Part shown: one piece after another, positions 25,506 to 34,733 of the stretch
How positions within the stretch are numbered: position 1 is the first letter of the stretch
How the letters are laid out: every line of letters begins with the position of its first letter
DNA from: VRUE01 sp963704505
GTDB lineage: Bacteria > Actinomycetota > Thermoleophilia > Solirubrobacterales > 70-9
Reading direction: 5' to 3'
Assembly (NCBI GenBank): GCA_963704505.1
Contig: OY969912.1
Coordinates: 1 to 64,000 of the forward strand
Length of the DNA: 64,000 nucleotides
Notes under the pieces: model-generated
What the model saw: only the letters and a program-made list of their open reading frames with translations
Databases searched by the model: none
Told to the model about the DNA's origin: nothing
Program-made: the position numbers and the translations under genes

Positions 25506-26728
25506 CAGACCCCGATCGTGGTGCGGTCATCTGAGCCGAGACGCTTTGCGAACTCGTGATGCCGAAGTTCAACCCAACTGCGAAAAGCCATCTCAATCTC
25601 CTCGCTGTGCTGAGAGCAAACTCCAAGACCAAGCTGAGTTAGGTCTTCTCCAGAGATGCGTCTGTGGCGCCACATGACTTCGGGGCGCGGCACGGTCGCA
25701 GCCTTCTCGAGGGCATCAAGGAGAAATTGCCCCGCCTCACCGCGCTGCTCAGTTGGAAGGCGATCCAATTCGGCGAGGGAGCGGACTCGTATCTCCTCAG
25801 ACATAGCCTTTAGTCGAATGCTGGCGATGTCCTCCAAGATCGTCCGAAAGAGGCGATGCTCGTCGCGCTTCTCGGTGCCTGCTGGCGCGAGTGGCAGCAG
25901 TGGCTCACTTATCTGCTTGGTCCCTGGAAACGCGTATTTGTCTGCAAGCGGCTTGGATTCGGCTTCTGCATCTGCGCGGGCCAAGTCGTAGTAGCGGATC
26001 GGCTCGTCACCTAGCGCAATTGCCTCGCCGGCGATCCGCTCTAGGTATCTCCCGACGCCATGGGTGGACTTCAGTTGTTCGAATAGGAACTCCCAGTCTC
26101 GACGCAGAAGGATGACTGCGTTGTCGCCTGGATTTAGCGAAAGATCGACCGGCGGCTTGTCGTGATCGACAATCACAGCCACGATCCACCTGTAGTGGTT
26201 CCCATCTACTTCAATGTGTCGGCCTCGAAGGTTTGTCATCGGAGCCGGGTGGAGTTTCAACTCGCGGATCGTGCCCGCACCTTGGGCGAGTGCCTTTCGG
26301 GTCTGCTTCTTAGTCCACCGTTGCTCTCGCTCCGACGACTCCGTGAGTGCCTCCCGGCTCTTAACCTGAAGCACGACACCCAGATCCCCGAGCAACAGAA
26401 TCCCGTCACCTAGCTCCCTGACCCCCGAAGTGCGCTTGCGAATCGCCGGCTCGAAGACGAAGTCAGCGAGGCCCCAGATTGCTGCGGCGTCATGGGCAGC
26501 GTTCTCAGCCTCCTTCCCTTGGTCTTCTCGCAGCCGCCGAGGCATCGCCGCCGAAATGTTTCTCACCGCCATCCCGCGGTTCGTTTCAACAAGAATCTGC
26601 ATCTCGGGACCGCCTGAAGCTTGGTCCGCAACGATCGTCAGGTCGGGTCCCATGTCTCCACAGCACTTCTTGGACTTGCGGCCGCTGCCGCATAAACATG
26701 GATCGTTTCGCCCAATCTTGCCCATCAA
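25502..26728 (-). CDS. SEC-C motif protein with nuclease-like central segment
   Basis: Protein of 408 residues. The N-terminus MMGKIGRNDPCLCGSGRKSK followed by KCC is a canonical SEC-C zinc motif (CxC, 8 residues, CC). In the middle, GILLLGDLGVVLQVKSREA has the D-x(n)-QxK form of a PD-(D/E)XK-type nuclease core, followed by EQRWTKKQTRKALAQG, reminiscent of restriction-like or NERD-type nucleases. The C-terminal 150 residues are helical. A nuclease or defence role is inference only. It lies in the island on the same strand as the integrase. Confidence 0.8.
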   Translation of the reverse strand: MMGKIGRNDPCLCGSGRKSKKCCGDMGPDLTIVADQASGGPEMQILVETNRGMAVRNISAAMPRRLREDQGKEAENAAHDAAAIWGLADFVFEPAIRKRTSGVRELGDGILLLGDLGVVLQVKSREALTESSEREQRWTKKQTRKALAQGAGTIRELKLHPAPMTNLRGRHIEVDGNHYRWIVAVIVDHDKPPVDLSLNPGDNAVILLRRDWEFLFEQLKSTHGVGRYLERIAGEAIALGDEPIRYYDLARADAEAESKPLADKYAFPGTKQISEPLLPLAPAGTEKRDEHRLFRTILEDIASIRLKAMSEEIRVRSLAELDRLPTEQRGEAGQFLLDALEKAATVPRPEVMWRHRRISGEDLTQLGLGVCSQHSEEIEMAFRSWVELRHHEFAKRLGSDDRTTIGVC

Positions 26729-26831
26729 CCGAGGATAGAAATCGAAGCGGCGCTACAGGATGGAGCTCAGCGCCTATTGGCAAAGAGGGAAGGGGTGTGG
26801 CGCGCCCCGGTTGACGCCGCTATCGAACGGG

Positions 26832-27395
26832 TCAAACCAGGCTGTCGAATCTCAGATCGGCCATTCCGAGATCCCCAACGAGATCAAGGTCGTCTAGCTC
26901 CGACGGATCATTGATGGCGTAGAGGTCGAGGAAGGCGTTGTCCTCGAAGGCGGCTTTATATAGATGGTTCAACTGAGCGATCGCCTCTGGAGTCTCGGTC
27001 GATCTGATCTCCAGCAACGTCAGCGCGTCCTCGATCAGCACGTGCATCGCCAACTCCTCGGCGACATTCGTCAACGCTGACGGCTCAGGCTGCGCGAGCT
27101 TCCAGCCGACGATTGACAGGGTGATGACCCAGCGCTTCAAAAAACCGTAGGACGAGTAGTGCTCCTGATACATCGCCGGCAGCCGCTCGCTGACCACGAT
27201 CGGCGCTGCGGGGGTCTGGACCGGGCCCTTCCCCTCGCTGGCCTGCAGCTTGATCCGGTCGTCATGAAAGAAGTCACCGAAGGCGACAAGCGCCTCATCA
27301 ACAGCGCCCGCCGCCGCATCGCGAAGCGCGTTCTGCGCCACGGGATTGTCGAGGCCATATGCGGATCCGTAGGGCACCGCCTGAGCTGTCTTCAT
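26832..27395 (-). CDS. Integrase-linked hypothetical protein (187 aa)
   Basis: No family recognised. It starts MKTAQAVPYGSAYGLDNPVA, and its ATG overlaps the integrase stop by 4 bp (ATGA), so the two are coupled. The middle contains HVLIEDALTLLEIRS and AQLNHLYKAAFEDNAFLDLY; the acidic C-terminus is LDDLDLVGDLGMADLRFDSLV. A second, truncated copy lies at 48228-48530, showing that this gene travels with the element. Confidence 0.8.
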   Translation of the reverse strand: MKTAQAVPYGSAYGLDNPVAQNALRDAAAGAVDEALVAFGDFFHDDRIKLQASEGKGPVQTPAAPIVVSERLPAMYQEHYSSYGFLKRWVITLSIVGWKLAQPEPSALTNVAEELAMHVLIEDALTLLEIRSTETPEAIAQLNHLYKAAFEDNAFLDLYAINDPSELDDLDLVGDLGMADLRFDSLV

Positions 27396-28669
27396 TCGCT
27401 TTCTCCTTTGCCAGTTGATGGATTGCGGCCGCGCCAGACCAGCGCGCGGGCCTTTTCGATCTCGACTACCGGATCGATCGCGGTAGCCGCGTCCTCGAAC
27501 TCCTCCAATTGCTCTGAATAGATTTCGTCGAGGACCCGGATGCTGTGGCCCTGAATCCGGGCCAGGCGCTGCAGGCTCATCCCGGAGGCGAGCATCAACG
27601 CTGAATGCGTGTGGCGCCCCAGGTCATAGGGCCGGGTCTTGTGGAGGCCGTGAACGGACTTGCGCACCGGCTCGGGATCCTCGAGTCCTTCCCTCCAATC
27701 CGCCCAGCTCGCCTCGACCCTTTCCAGCGCGGGCAGCAAGTGACGGGTGCGGAAGTTCCGCCAATCGGTCTCGACGTAGTGGAGTCCGTCGGCTTTGTGG
27801 ATGACCTGATCCAGCGGGTCGTCGCAACTTGCCTCGCGCAGCGCATCAAGATCTGCCTTCAACGGCGCGAGCAGTGGCGCAGCGCGTTCACCTTCGTTCT
27901 TATCCCCCTCCACGATTCCGTCATCACTCAATCGCTTCGAGAGAACGACCCGATCCTCGATGTCGGCCCACTCCAACGCCAGGGCGTCCTGAGGGCGACA
28001 GCCGGTCATCATCATCAAGCTGACCAGGGCGGCGTCTCGCATCGCCATGACCTCTTTTTCGGGATTGATCCGAAGCGAGGTGACCAGCAGCTCGTAGCGA
28101 ACCCGCTCCACCACGACCGGCCCCCAGACCAGGGGCCGGCGTTTGCGCTTTTGCTTTGGCCGCTCAAGTAAGGCAACGGGATTTCCCTGAACCCCGGTCA
28201 CCCGCGGACGCCGGGCCGCCTCTTTGAAGATCCTCGAGAGGATGCTCATCGCCTTGATGATCGAGTCCGAGCCGAGGCCATTTCGTTCGAGCTCCTCGTG
28301 CCAGACGACCAGGGCTTCCGCGTCGATCTCGGCGATCCGCTGTTCCCCAAGCTGTTCGAGGATGTGCTTGTTGTAGATCGCGACGTCGCGCTTCCAGGTC
28401 TTCCCGTTCAGCCGCCGTTTTGTCTTCGGCGCCCAGACTTCGGCCACGAACTGGGCGAGGGTGAGGCTGACCGCGCTCACCCTGGTGAGACGGCCTTTCG
28501 CGAACTGGGTTTCGCGGACCCGGGCGTAAAAAGCTCGGGCACCATCCTCTCCAGTGACCCGCAGAAACGAGCGGCTTTTCATCCTGCCGTTCTCACGCCA
28601 GCGCACGCGGAAGCGCTTTTCTCCGTTCTGGATGAAGTAGTACTCGACGCCTTGCTCTTGCCTGGCCAT
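27392..28669 (-). CDS. Tyrosine recombinase (site-specific integrase)
   Basis: Phage-type integrase of 425 residues from the ATG at 28669, 3 nt after the excisionase-like gene stop; a longer frame reaches 28771 but overlaps that gene. An N-terminal SAM-like core-binding domain (about 65-165) precedes the catalytic domain with MMMTGCRPQDALALEW (Arg about 225), PYDLGRHTHSALMLASG (Arg/His box about 348-353) and GHSIRVLDEIYSE (His about 375, nucleophile Tyr about 384). The usual HxxR box reads Y-D-L-G-R, so the first His is replaced and one residue is inserted. It probably acts at tRNA-Thr. Confidence 0.93.
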   Translation of the reverse strand: MARQEQGVEYYFIQNGEKRFRVRWRENGRMKSRSFLRVTGEDGARAFYARVRETQFAKGRLTRVSAVSLTLAQFVAEVWAPKTKRRLNGKTWKRDVAIYNKHILEQLGEQRIAEIDAEALVVWHEELERNGLGSDSIIKAMSILSRIFKEAARRPRVTGVQGNPVALLERPKQKRKRRPLVWGPVVVERVRYELLVTSLRINPEKEVMAMRDAALVSLMMMTGCRPQDALALEWADIEDRVVLSKRLSDDGIVEGDKNEGERAAPLLAPLKADLDALREASCDDPLDQVIHKADGLHYVETDWRNFRTRHLLPALERVEASWADWREGLEDPEPVRKSVHGLHKTRPYDLGRHTHSALMLASGMSLQRLARIQGHSIRVLDEIYSEQLEEFEDAATAIDPVVEIEKARALVWRGRNPSTGKGESE

Positions 28670-28671
28670 GA

Positions 28672-29016
28672 TCAGCTCAGGGCAAACTCGGAGATGTGGC
28701 GACCAGGACGGGTCGAGAGAGAAGGCGGAATCCGCTTCTTCAACTCGATCTCGACCAGCCATCGCTCCCAACTGGCTTCAGAGATCAGGATGCTTCCGTG
28801 GCCCGTTCCCGACGGGCGGATTGCGGCAAGCTCGCCCCTGGCCGTCGCGGCGAGAATCGAGCGATACGGAACTCGGGTCCGTTCTCCCCACTCTTTGGCA
28901 CTCCAATAGGTCTGTTCGATTTTTGCGTCGATATCTGTTGGACGAACTGAAGTCCCATTTCGACCCGCCCCGGCCCGATTTGCTTCCCTGATAGGTCGTC
29001 GTACGGCATTTCGCAT
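28672..29016 (-). CDS. Excisionase-like/MerR-type small DNA-binding protein
   Basis: 114 residues from the ATG at 29016, which follows GGGAGAGCGC. The C-terminal half YWSAKEWGERTRVPYRSILA, then ATARGELAAIRPSGTGHGS, then ISEASWERWL, has the layout of an excisionase winged helix (helix-turn-helix followed by a wing and a basic end). The gene ends 2 nt before the integrase ATG, the typical xis-int arrangement. It may control excision direction or integrase expression. Confidence 0.75.
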   Translation of the reverse strand: MRNAVRRPIREANRAGAGRNGTSVRPTDIDAKIEQTYWSAKEWGERTRVPYRSILAATARGELAAIRPSGTGHGSILISEASWERWLVEIELKKRIPPSLSTRPGRHISEFALS

Positions 29017-29397
29017 GCGCTCTCCCGTTTGCGTTCGCTGGATCTGACGACCAGCACCGAGGCGCCGAGCGCCTGGGCCGGAAGCCGAGCGAAGGGAGGC
29101 CATAGAGGCGGCGTCAGCCGGCTTGGAGGATCAGGCGTCGGTGCCAGGCTGGGAAGTCAGAGGCAGCGAACGGTCCAAAGCGGGGGAACGTTGGAGGCGT
29201 CGGCCTCGTCGCCGTCCAGAGGCCCTGGGATACGGCGCAGGTCTGGAAGCTGAAAGCCGCAGCCAGACAAGCTCATTCCGTGGGTCAGGAATGGAGTGGC
29301 AGAGATTTGAGGCCGAAAGCGTCGAAGAGTCTGGCGGGAGGGTCGAAGGAGCGACGGTGATCCCCATCGATCCTGGCGGATGACGCGTGAAGAGGCC
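29017..29397. other. Gene-free stretch at the right side of the island
   Basis: About 380 bp upstream of the excisionase-like gene. Short frames on both strands lack plausible starts and codon bias. It should contain the promoter of the xis-int operon; no clear -35/-10 pair stands out and no tRNA fragment is present. Confidence 0.5.
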
Positions 29398-29425
29398 GCG
29401 TCCCCCGGCGGATACCGGGGGACGC
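29398..29425 (-). terminator. Strong hairpin downstream of the small acidic exported protein gene
   Basis: GCGTCCCCCGG and CCGGGGGACGC form a perfect 11-bp stem around a six-base loop, 12 bp beyond the stop of the gene at 29437. No T-tract follows, but the stability suggests a transcription terminator or 3' end protector. Confidence 0.55.
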
Positions 29426-29436
29426 GAAGGCAAGGA

Positions 29437-29769
29437 CTACTCGTTGCCGGCCTGTTGATCGTTCGGGCCATCGACCTGATCGGTTGGGCCGTCAGGACTG
29501 TCGGCTTCAGAAGCGGAATCAGGCGTATCCGCCTTCTCGGTTCCTGACTCCTGCTCGCCAGCCTGGCCCTGATCGGCCTCGCTCGTGTCGCCGGCCTGGC
29601 CTTTGTCCGTGTCACTGGACACGGCCGCCTCCGCAGCGGGGCTCGACTTCTGCAGTGTCACCTTCGCCGCAGTGCTCGCGCCCTGAGCGCCAGCGAAGGC
29701 GGCACCGCCCACGGCGAGTGCTCCGAGCGCCGCGCTCACGAGCAGCAGCTTCTTGATCTTTCTCATCAC
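29437..29769 (-). CDS. Small exported acidic protein
   Basis: 110 residues with a clear signal peptide (MRKIKKLLLVSAALGALAVG, cleaved near AFAGAQG) and a mature part that is almost entirely Asp, Glu, Ser, Gln, Gly, Pro and Ala (repeated forms of DKGQAGDTSEADQGQAGEQ). It is likely disordered and strongly anionic, perhaps cation-binding or cell-surface. It is the last gene of the minus-strand run that contains COG4705-type and UppP genes and has a strong hairpin downstream. Function unknown. Confidence 0.75.
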   Translation of the reverse strand: MMRKIKKLLLVSAALGALAVGGAAFAGAQGASTAAKVTLQKSSPAAEAAVSSDTDKGQAGDTSEADQGQAGEQESGTEKADTPDSASEADSPDGPTDQVDGPNDQQAGNE

Positions 29770-29884
29770 TTCCCTTTCATTGGGTTGAGTGATCGATGGT
29801 TGAGGACCCAGATGGGATGGGCATGAAACGAAACCGCGGGTCGCCTAAATCTTCGGGCGCGAGCCGACAGCCGTCTGGCGCGGG

Positions 29885-30790
29885 CTATGCCGGGCGGGCG
29901 TCGTCTGCTGGAAGCGCCGCCTCTCGGTGGACCGGCTCGGAAGGCCTGCGACCACCCACTCGACTCTGGTCCTCGGGGAGATCGATACCGGTCGAGCTCA
30001 GATATGCGACGAAACCGGCGATGGCCGCGGCGAAGACAAGGCTTACCGGGCCGGTGCCCAGTGCCAGGCCACCTCGAGCAGAGGAGACTCCGAGCCAATC
30101 GGCAACCGAGGCGCCGAGTGGGCGGGTCAGAACGTAAGCGGCCCAGAAGGCGAGGATTGCGTTCCAGCTAAAGCGGAAGTAGCCGATCGCGGGCACGCAG
30201 ATCGCGGCGGCGAAGATCAGGATCGAACCGAAGTAGCCGAGGCCTAGGGTGACCGCCGTCAGGTCGCCGGCAGCAGTTCCGAGGGCGAAGGTGGCGAGCA
30301 CGGCCGCCCAGTAGAAGACCTCGCGGCGCTCGGTGGTGATGCTGTGAATTGAGAGCGTGCCCTCGACCCGATACCAGGTGCGGAAGACCAGGGCGAGGAC
30401 GAGCGCATAGAAGATCGTCGAGGCGATGTAGGGGATGCCGAGACCAACGTGGAGGACGTCGGCGGCCATCGTGCCGAAGACTCCGACCATCGCCACTGCG
30501 AGCCAGTAGGCCCAGGGGACGTAGCGGTCCTTGGTGAACTGCACGTACAGGGCCGCGGCGAAGGCCATGCCCCCGAGCACGACCGCGATCTCGGGAACGA
30601 GGCTGTGGACGAGGAAGTCAGACGTCGACTCCCCCATCGCCGTGGTCAGCGCCTTGACGATCCAAAAGTAGGCGGTGATCTCCGGCACCTTCGAATAGCC
30701 GTGGCTGGCGCCCCTCGAGCGGAAGCGGTGGAAGTGCACGCCGCTGCGGGCCGAGAGATTGGCTGTGGTTGTGTCGGGATTGAGGGGCAT
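29885..30790 (-). CDS. COG4705-type multi-pass membrane protein (1)
   Basis: 301 residues from the ATG at 30790 (a TTG at 30805 is also possible). The core has about eight membrane segments built on repeated motifs: KVPEITAYFWIVKALTTAMG, GTMAADVLHVGLG, ALGTAAGDLTAVTLGLGY and LTRPLGASVADWLG. This repetition of small-residue/Asp motifs matches the uncharacterised membrane-anchored COG4705 family; biochemical function is unknown. A TCATCT box of the type shared with the two-component locus lies 30-46 nt upstream. Its paralog at 34762-36012 carries an additional C-terminal domain. Confidence 0.85.
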   Translation of the reverse strand: MPLNPDTTTANLSARSGVHFHRFRSRGASHGYSKVPEITAYFWIVKALTTAMGESTSDFLVHSLVPEIAVVLGGMAFAAALYVQFTKDRYVPWAYWLAVAMVGVFGTMAADVLHVGLGIPYIASTIFYALVLALVFRTWYRVEGTLSIHSITTERREVFYWAAVLATFALGTAAGDLTAVTLGLGYFGSILIFAAAICVPAIGYFRFSWNAILAFWAAYVLTRPLGASVADWLGVSSARGGLALGTGPVSLVFAAAIAGFVAYLSSTGIDLPEDQSRVGGRRPSEPVHREAALPADDARPA

Positions 30791-30819
30791 TGAAGGCGGG
30801 GTCAAGCTAGGCGCGCGGC

Positions 30820-30836
30820 CTAAATGGAAGATGAGA
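30820..30836 (-). promoter_or_regulatory. TCTCATCT box upstream of COG4705-type gene 1
   Basis: Minus strand TCTCATCT-TCC-ATTTAG, in the 49-bp gap after the uppP stop. It is one of five such boxes at 30.8-36.1 kb, each before a gene of this module (see the box at 33823). Confidence 0.5.
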
Positions 30837-30839
30837 CAG

Positions 30840-31721
30840 CTAGAGGGCGAAGGCGATGCTGAAGGCCAGGCCGACAGCGATGCAATAGATGCCGAAGGGG
30901 GTGAGGCGGTTGGTCTCGAAGAAGCGCAGCAGGAATTTCACGGCCACCCAGGTGGTCAGGGCGGCGGCGATGGCCCCGACCAGTGCCTGACCCCTAACCC
31001 CATCTCCGGCGCTGCCAAAGAGCTCGGGCAACTTGAGGACACCGGCGGCGCCGATGATCGGCGTCGCCAGGAGGAACGAGAAGCGGGCAGCGTCCTCGTT
31101 TGAGAGACCGACGTAGAGACCGCCGCCCATAGTCATGCCTGAGCGGGAAATACCCGGGATCAATGCTGCCGCCTGTGCGGTGCCGATTGCCGCCGCTTGG
31201 CGGAGACTCAAGGCCTTGGCAATGCGTGGGTCGGAATCCCCCTCCCCATCGCCTCGCTGAGGCTGTCGCCGCCGCAGGCTCTCGAAGGCGAGAAGCAGGA
31301 CCCCGTTCAGAGTGAGGAAAGCGGCAGCTGCCTGCGGCGAGGCGAACAGAGTCCGCAGCGAGTGCTCGAGCGCCAGGCCGAGGATCCCGGCCGGAATCGT
31401 GGCGATGACGAGCAGCCAGCCGAGCTTGGCGTCGGTGTCGTCGGGTGCGATCGAACGGCCGCGAATCGAGCGGCCGAGCCCGCGGAAGATCCGCTTCCAG
31501 TCCTCGAGGAAGAAGACGAAGAGGACGAGCGCGGTCGCGCAGTGGGTGGCGACCAGGAAGGCGAGGAAGTAGTCGTCGTTCTGGTGGATGTTCCAGCCGA
31601 GGGCCTGAGGCAGGATCACGCTGTGGCCGAGGCTGGAGATCGGGAAGGGCTCGGCGATCCCCTGAACCGCGCCGAGGATGATCGCCTGCAAATAGGAGAT
31701 CGGGTGCATCAGCCGGATCAT
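30840..31721 (-). CDS. uppP: Undecaprenyl-diphosphate phosphatase
   Basis: Integral membrane phosphatase (BacA type) that recycles undecaprenyl phosphate for peptidoglycan synthesis; overexpression gives bacitracin tolerance in other bacteria. It has 293 residues, about eight spans. The catalytic (E/Q)xxxE motif is in ILGAVQGIAEPFPISSLGHS, and the second motif PGISRSGMTMGGG is present. The gene starts at the ATG at 31721, 10-28 nt after a TCTCATCT box. The same strand carries the two-component genes upstream and a COG4705-type gene downstream. Confidence 0.95.
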   Translation of the reverse strand: MIRLMHPISYLQAIILGAVQGIAEPFPISSLGHSVILPQALGWNIHQNDDYFLAFLVATHCATALVLFVFFLEDWKRIFRGLGRSIRGRSIAPDDTDAKLGWLLVIATIPAGILGLALEHSLRTLFASPQAAAAFLTLNGVLLLAFESLRRRQPQRGDGEGDSDPRIAKALSLRQAAAIGTAQAAALIPGISRSGMTMGGGLYVGLSNEDAARFSFLLATPIIGAAGVLKLPELFGSAGDGVRGQALVGAIAAALTTWVAVKFLLRFFETNRLTPFGIYCIAVGLAFSIAFAL

Positions 31722-31730
31722 TTGGGGCCT

Positions 31731-31749
31731 TCATTAACCCCAGATGAGA
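31731..31749 (-). promoter_or_regulatory. TCTCATCT box upstream of uppP
   Basis: Minus strand TCTCATCT-GGGGT-TAATGA in the 30-bp gap between the histidine kinase stop and the uppP start. It fits the consensus TCATCT, five bases, then T(T/A)A. Confidence 0.55.
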
Positions 31750-31751
31750 GC

Positions 31752-33077
31752 TCAGCCGGAGCCTCGGGGCAACGTGAGCCAGACGTCGGCGCCGCCGCCG
31801 GCGCGGTTGGTGGCTCGGGCCTCGCCGCCGTGAGCGCGGGCAACCGTTTGCACGATCGCGAGGCCCAGGCCGCTGCCACTCTCGCGCTGGCTCGCTGAGG
31901 CGCGACTGAAGCGCTCGAAGGCCTTCTCGACGAACTCATCAGGGAACCCGTCGCCGCCGCTGAGCACGTGGATCTCGATCGCTTCTCCCGCGCCGGTGCC
32001 CCTTAGCTCGATCGTCCCGGCGCCGTAGCGCAGCGCGTTGTCGACCATGTTTCCGATCGCCTGGTCGAGCCGCAGCGAGTCTGCTCGCAGCTCCAGGCCC
32101 TCCCCGACCGAGATCGTGATTTGCCGTCCCGACTCATCCGCGCGGCGCCCAAAGCGGCGAGCTGCCCGGTCCAGCGTCGAGGCAAGGTCGACCCGCTCGT
32201 AGCGGAGCGGCAGCTCGCCCCGCTCGGTCTGGGCAATCGTCAATAGGTCTTCGGAGAGCTGGTTGAGCCGGTCGGCCTCCTCCGCCGCCGAGGCAAGCGC
32301 CTCGCGAAGCTCCGCCGGCGAGCGGCCCCGGGCCAGTGCCAGCTCGAGCTCGGTGCGCAGGATGGCCAGCGGCGTGCGCAGCTCGTGGCTGGCGTCGGCG
32401 ACGAAGGTTCTCTCGTGCTCAAGCGCTTCGGCGAGTCGCTCGAGCATCTCGTTCAGCGTCTTCCCGAGCCGCGCAACCTCGTCGTCGGTCGGAGGGACCG
32501 GCAGCCGACGATCGGGCCGCTCGGCCGAGATCTCGGCCGCCCGCGAGCGCATCTCCTCGACCGGCTTGAGCGCCAGGGCGGCAACCCCGTAGGCGGCCAG
32601 CGAGGCGAGAAGCAGCGCCACCGGTCCCCCGAGAAGAAGGAGCTGGGCAAGGTCCGTCAGCGACTCGTCGCGAGAATCGGTGGTGGTGCCGACGACGACC
32701 ACCGCACGCTTGCCGTTTGCACGCACGGGCACAGCGAGCAGTCGTGAGCTGCCCTCGAGCCCCGGCTGCGGGCCACGATCGAGGAACACCGGCTCAGTAA
32801 GCGCCCGTCGCAACTCGGAAGAGGAGAGCAGGACCCTGTGTCCGATCTCGAGCGAGGAGTCAGAGACCGAGCCGTTCGGTTCCAGCACCTCGGCGAAGCT
32901 CTCGTTACGTGCGACGAGGCTGCCGTGGCGGCCGTGCAGGCCGGAGTCCGCGTCGCGGACAAGGGCAGCGACGTCCGCTGCCCGTGAGCGCAGCCCAGAA
33001 TTGATCGTCGCATCGAGCTCTGAGCGATAGCGGAGGAAGACGAAGAGACCGATGGCGCCCAGCACCAACGCCATCAC
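31752..33077 (-). CDS. Sensor histidine kinase (HK1)
   Basis: Two-span sensor kinase of 441 residues from the GTG at 33077. Order: TM1 (about 2-16), extracytoplasmic sensor (17-140), TM2 (about 145-170), HAMP (171-222), HisKA with FVADASHELRTPLAIL (His231), N box MVDNALRYG (about 345-352), G1 SGGDGFPDEF, F region EKAFERFSR and G2 GSGLGLAI (401-408). The N-terminus may be longer: the frame runs back to a CTG at 33125 that overlaps the response-regulator stop and would complete TM1 (LSIRLRVTLAFAAVM). It pairs with the regulator directly upstream. Confidence 0.92.
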   Translation of the reverse strand: MMALVLGAIGLFVFLRYRSELDATINSGLRSRAADVAALVRDADSGLHGRHGSLVARNESFAEVLEPNGSVSDSSLEIGHRVLLSSSELRRALTEPVFLDRGPQPGLEGSSRLLAVPVRANGKRAVVVVGTTTDSRDESLTDLAQLLLLGGPVALLLASLAAYGVAALALKPVEEMRSRAAEISAERPDRRLPVPPTDDEVARLGKTLNEMLERLAEALEHERTFVADASHELRTPLAILRTELELALARGRSPAELREALASAAEEADRLNQLSEDLLTIAQTERGELPLRYERVDLASTLDRAARRFGRRADESGRQITISVGEGLELRADSLRLDQAIGNMVDNALRYGAGTIELRGTGAGEAIEIHVLSGGDGFPDEFVEKAFERFSRASASQRESGSGLGLAIVQTVARAHGGEARATNRAGGGADVWLTLPRGSG

Positions 33078-33121
33078 CGCGGCGAAGGCCAGGGTGACCC
33101 GGAGCCGGATCGAGAGCCGCT

Positions 33122-33802
<681 letters not shown>

Positions 33803-33822
33803 CCACCCCAGCATCCCAGGCA

Positions 33823-33841
33823 AGATGAATGCCAGATGAGA
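33823..33841 (-). promoter_or_regulatory. Direct-repeat box (TCATCT x2) upstream of RR1
   Basis: Minus strand TCTCATCT-GGCAT-TCATCT: two TCATCT hexamers exactly 11 bp apart, 21-39 nt before the RR1 ATG. An 11-bp period is what a head-to-tail OmpR-type dimer expects. It is the best copy of the shared box. Confidence 0.6.
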
Positions 33842-33861
33842 GTCGCCGGAGCGACTAGTGC

Positions 33862-34704
33862 TCAGCCGCCGCCGTAGGCGACTACAAGGTCGGTCGCAAC
33901 CCCGACGAAGAACCCGGCGGAGAGCAGCCAGAGACCGAGCTCGCGGTGCCCATAGCGACGCATGCCATTCCAGACCTCGCCGATCACGTAGAGCACCGCG
34001 CCGCCGGCGAGCGAGTAGAAGGCGAGTTCGAGCGGCTCGGAGCTGACGCTGTAGCCGAGCATTGCGCCGAGGCAGGTAGGCCCACCAGCGATCAACCCGA
34101 CCAGGCCGAGCCATCTCCACGAGGGGCGCACACCGCCCAGTGGCCCGACGATCCCGAAGCCCTCGGTCGCGTTGTGTAGGGCGAAGCCAACGATCAGGAC
34201 CGTTGCCAGGCCGATCTCACCTGCACTTGCCGAGACGCCGATCGCAAGGCCCTCGGCGAAGTTGTGCAAGCCGATCGCTATCGCGATCGTCATCCCGGTG
34301 CGCAGAGCCCGCGCTCGCGCCTGGTCCCCGGATGACTCGGACGCCTCGGCGGTAGCGACCCTCGGATCGAGGACATCGACGGCACCGCCGGCGATCCGCG
34401 GTAGCGGACGCCGGTCGCGCAGGCGTCTTTCGACCGTTCCCAGCCCGGCCAGGCCGATCGCGAAGCCTCCGCCGAGCATTGCGGCGAGGACGAGCGCGTG
34501 GCCGAGGCTGCCTGAACCGTCCTTGAAGCCACTGACGGCGGTCTCGACGATCTCGATCGCGTGAGCCATTACGTCGACCAAAATGAAAGCGAGGATGCCG
34601 ACCGCGAATAGGGCGAGCGCGACACGGGCGCGATCGCCGACCCGGTGCAGACGTCCGAAGGGAAGCCCGAGATAGATCGTGAAGCCGGCCAGGGCTCCAA
34701 GCAA
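33862..34704 (-). CDS. ZIP-family divalent metal transporter
   Basis: Metal permease of 280 residues starting with TTG at 34704; no better start exists before the in-frame stop upstream. Eight membrane spans are expected. Metal-binding helices contain AIGLHNFAEGLAIG and GFALHNATEGFGI, the HN-AEG and HN-TEG signatures of ZIP transporters. A loop between about 105 and 150 is charged. A 28-bp palindrome resembling a DtxR/MntR site precedes the gene, so expression is probably repressed by metal sufficiency. RR1 lies downstream on the same strand. Confidence 0.92.
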   Translation of the reverse strand: MLGALAGFTIYLGLPFGRLHRVGDRARVALALFAVGILAFILVDVMAHAIEIVETAVSGFKDGSGSLGHALVLAAMLGGGFAIGLAGLGTVERRLRDRRPLPRIAGGAVDVLDPRVATAEASESSGDQARARALRTGMTIAIAIGLHNFAEGLAIGVSASAGEIGLATVLIVGFALHNATEGFGIVGPLGGVRPSWRWLGLVGLIAGGPTCLGAMLGYSVSSEPLELAFYSLAGGAVLYVIGEVWNGMRRYGHRELGLWLLSAGFFVGVATDLVVAYGGG

Positions 34705-34733
34705 TGTGGTTTCAGCGAAAGTCAGGGTCCGGC

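Noticed and set aside
25348..25632. 94-codon minus-strand frame overlapping the SEC-C gene end
   Set aside because: Different frame from the SEC-C gene with no conserved features; a 44-codon coupled frame is the better but still weak candidate.
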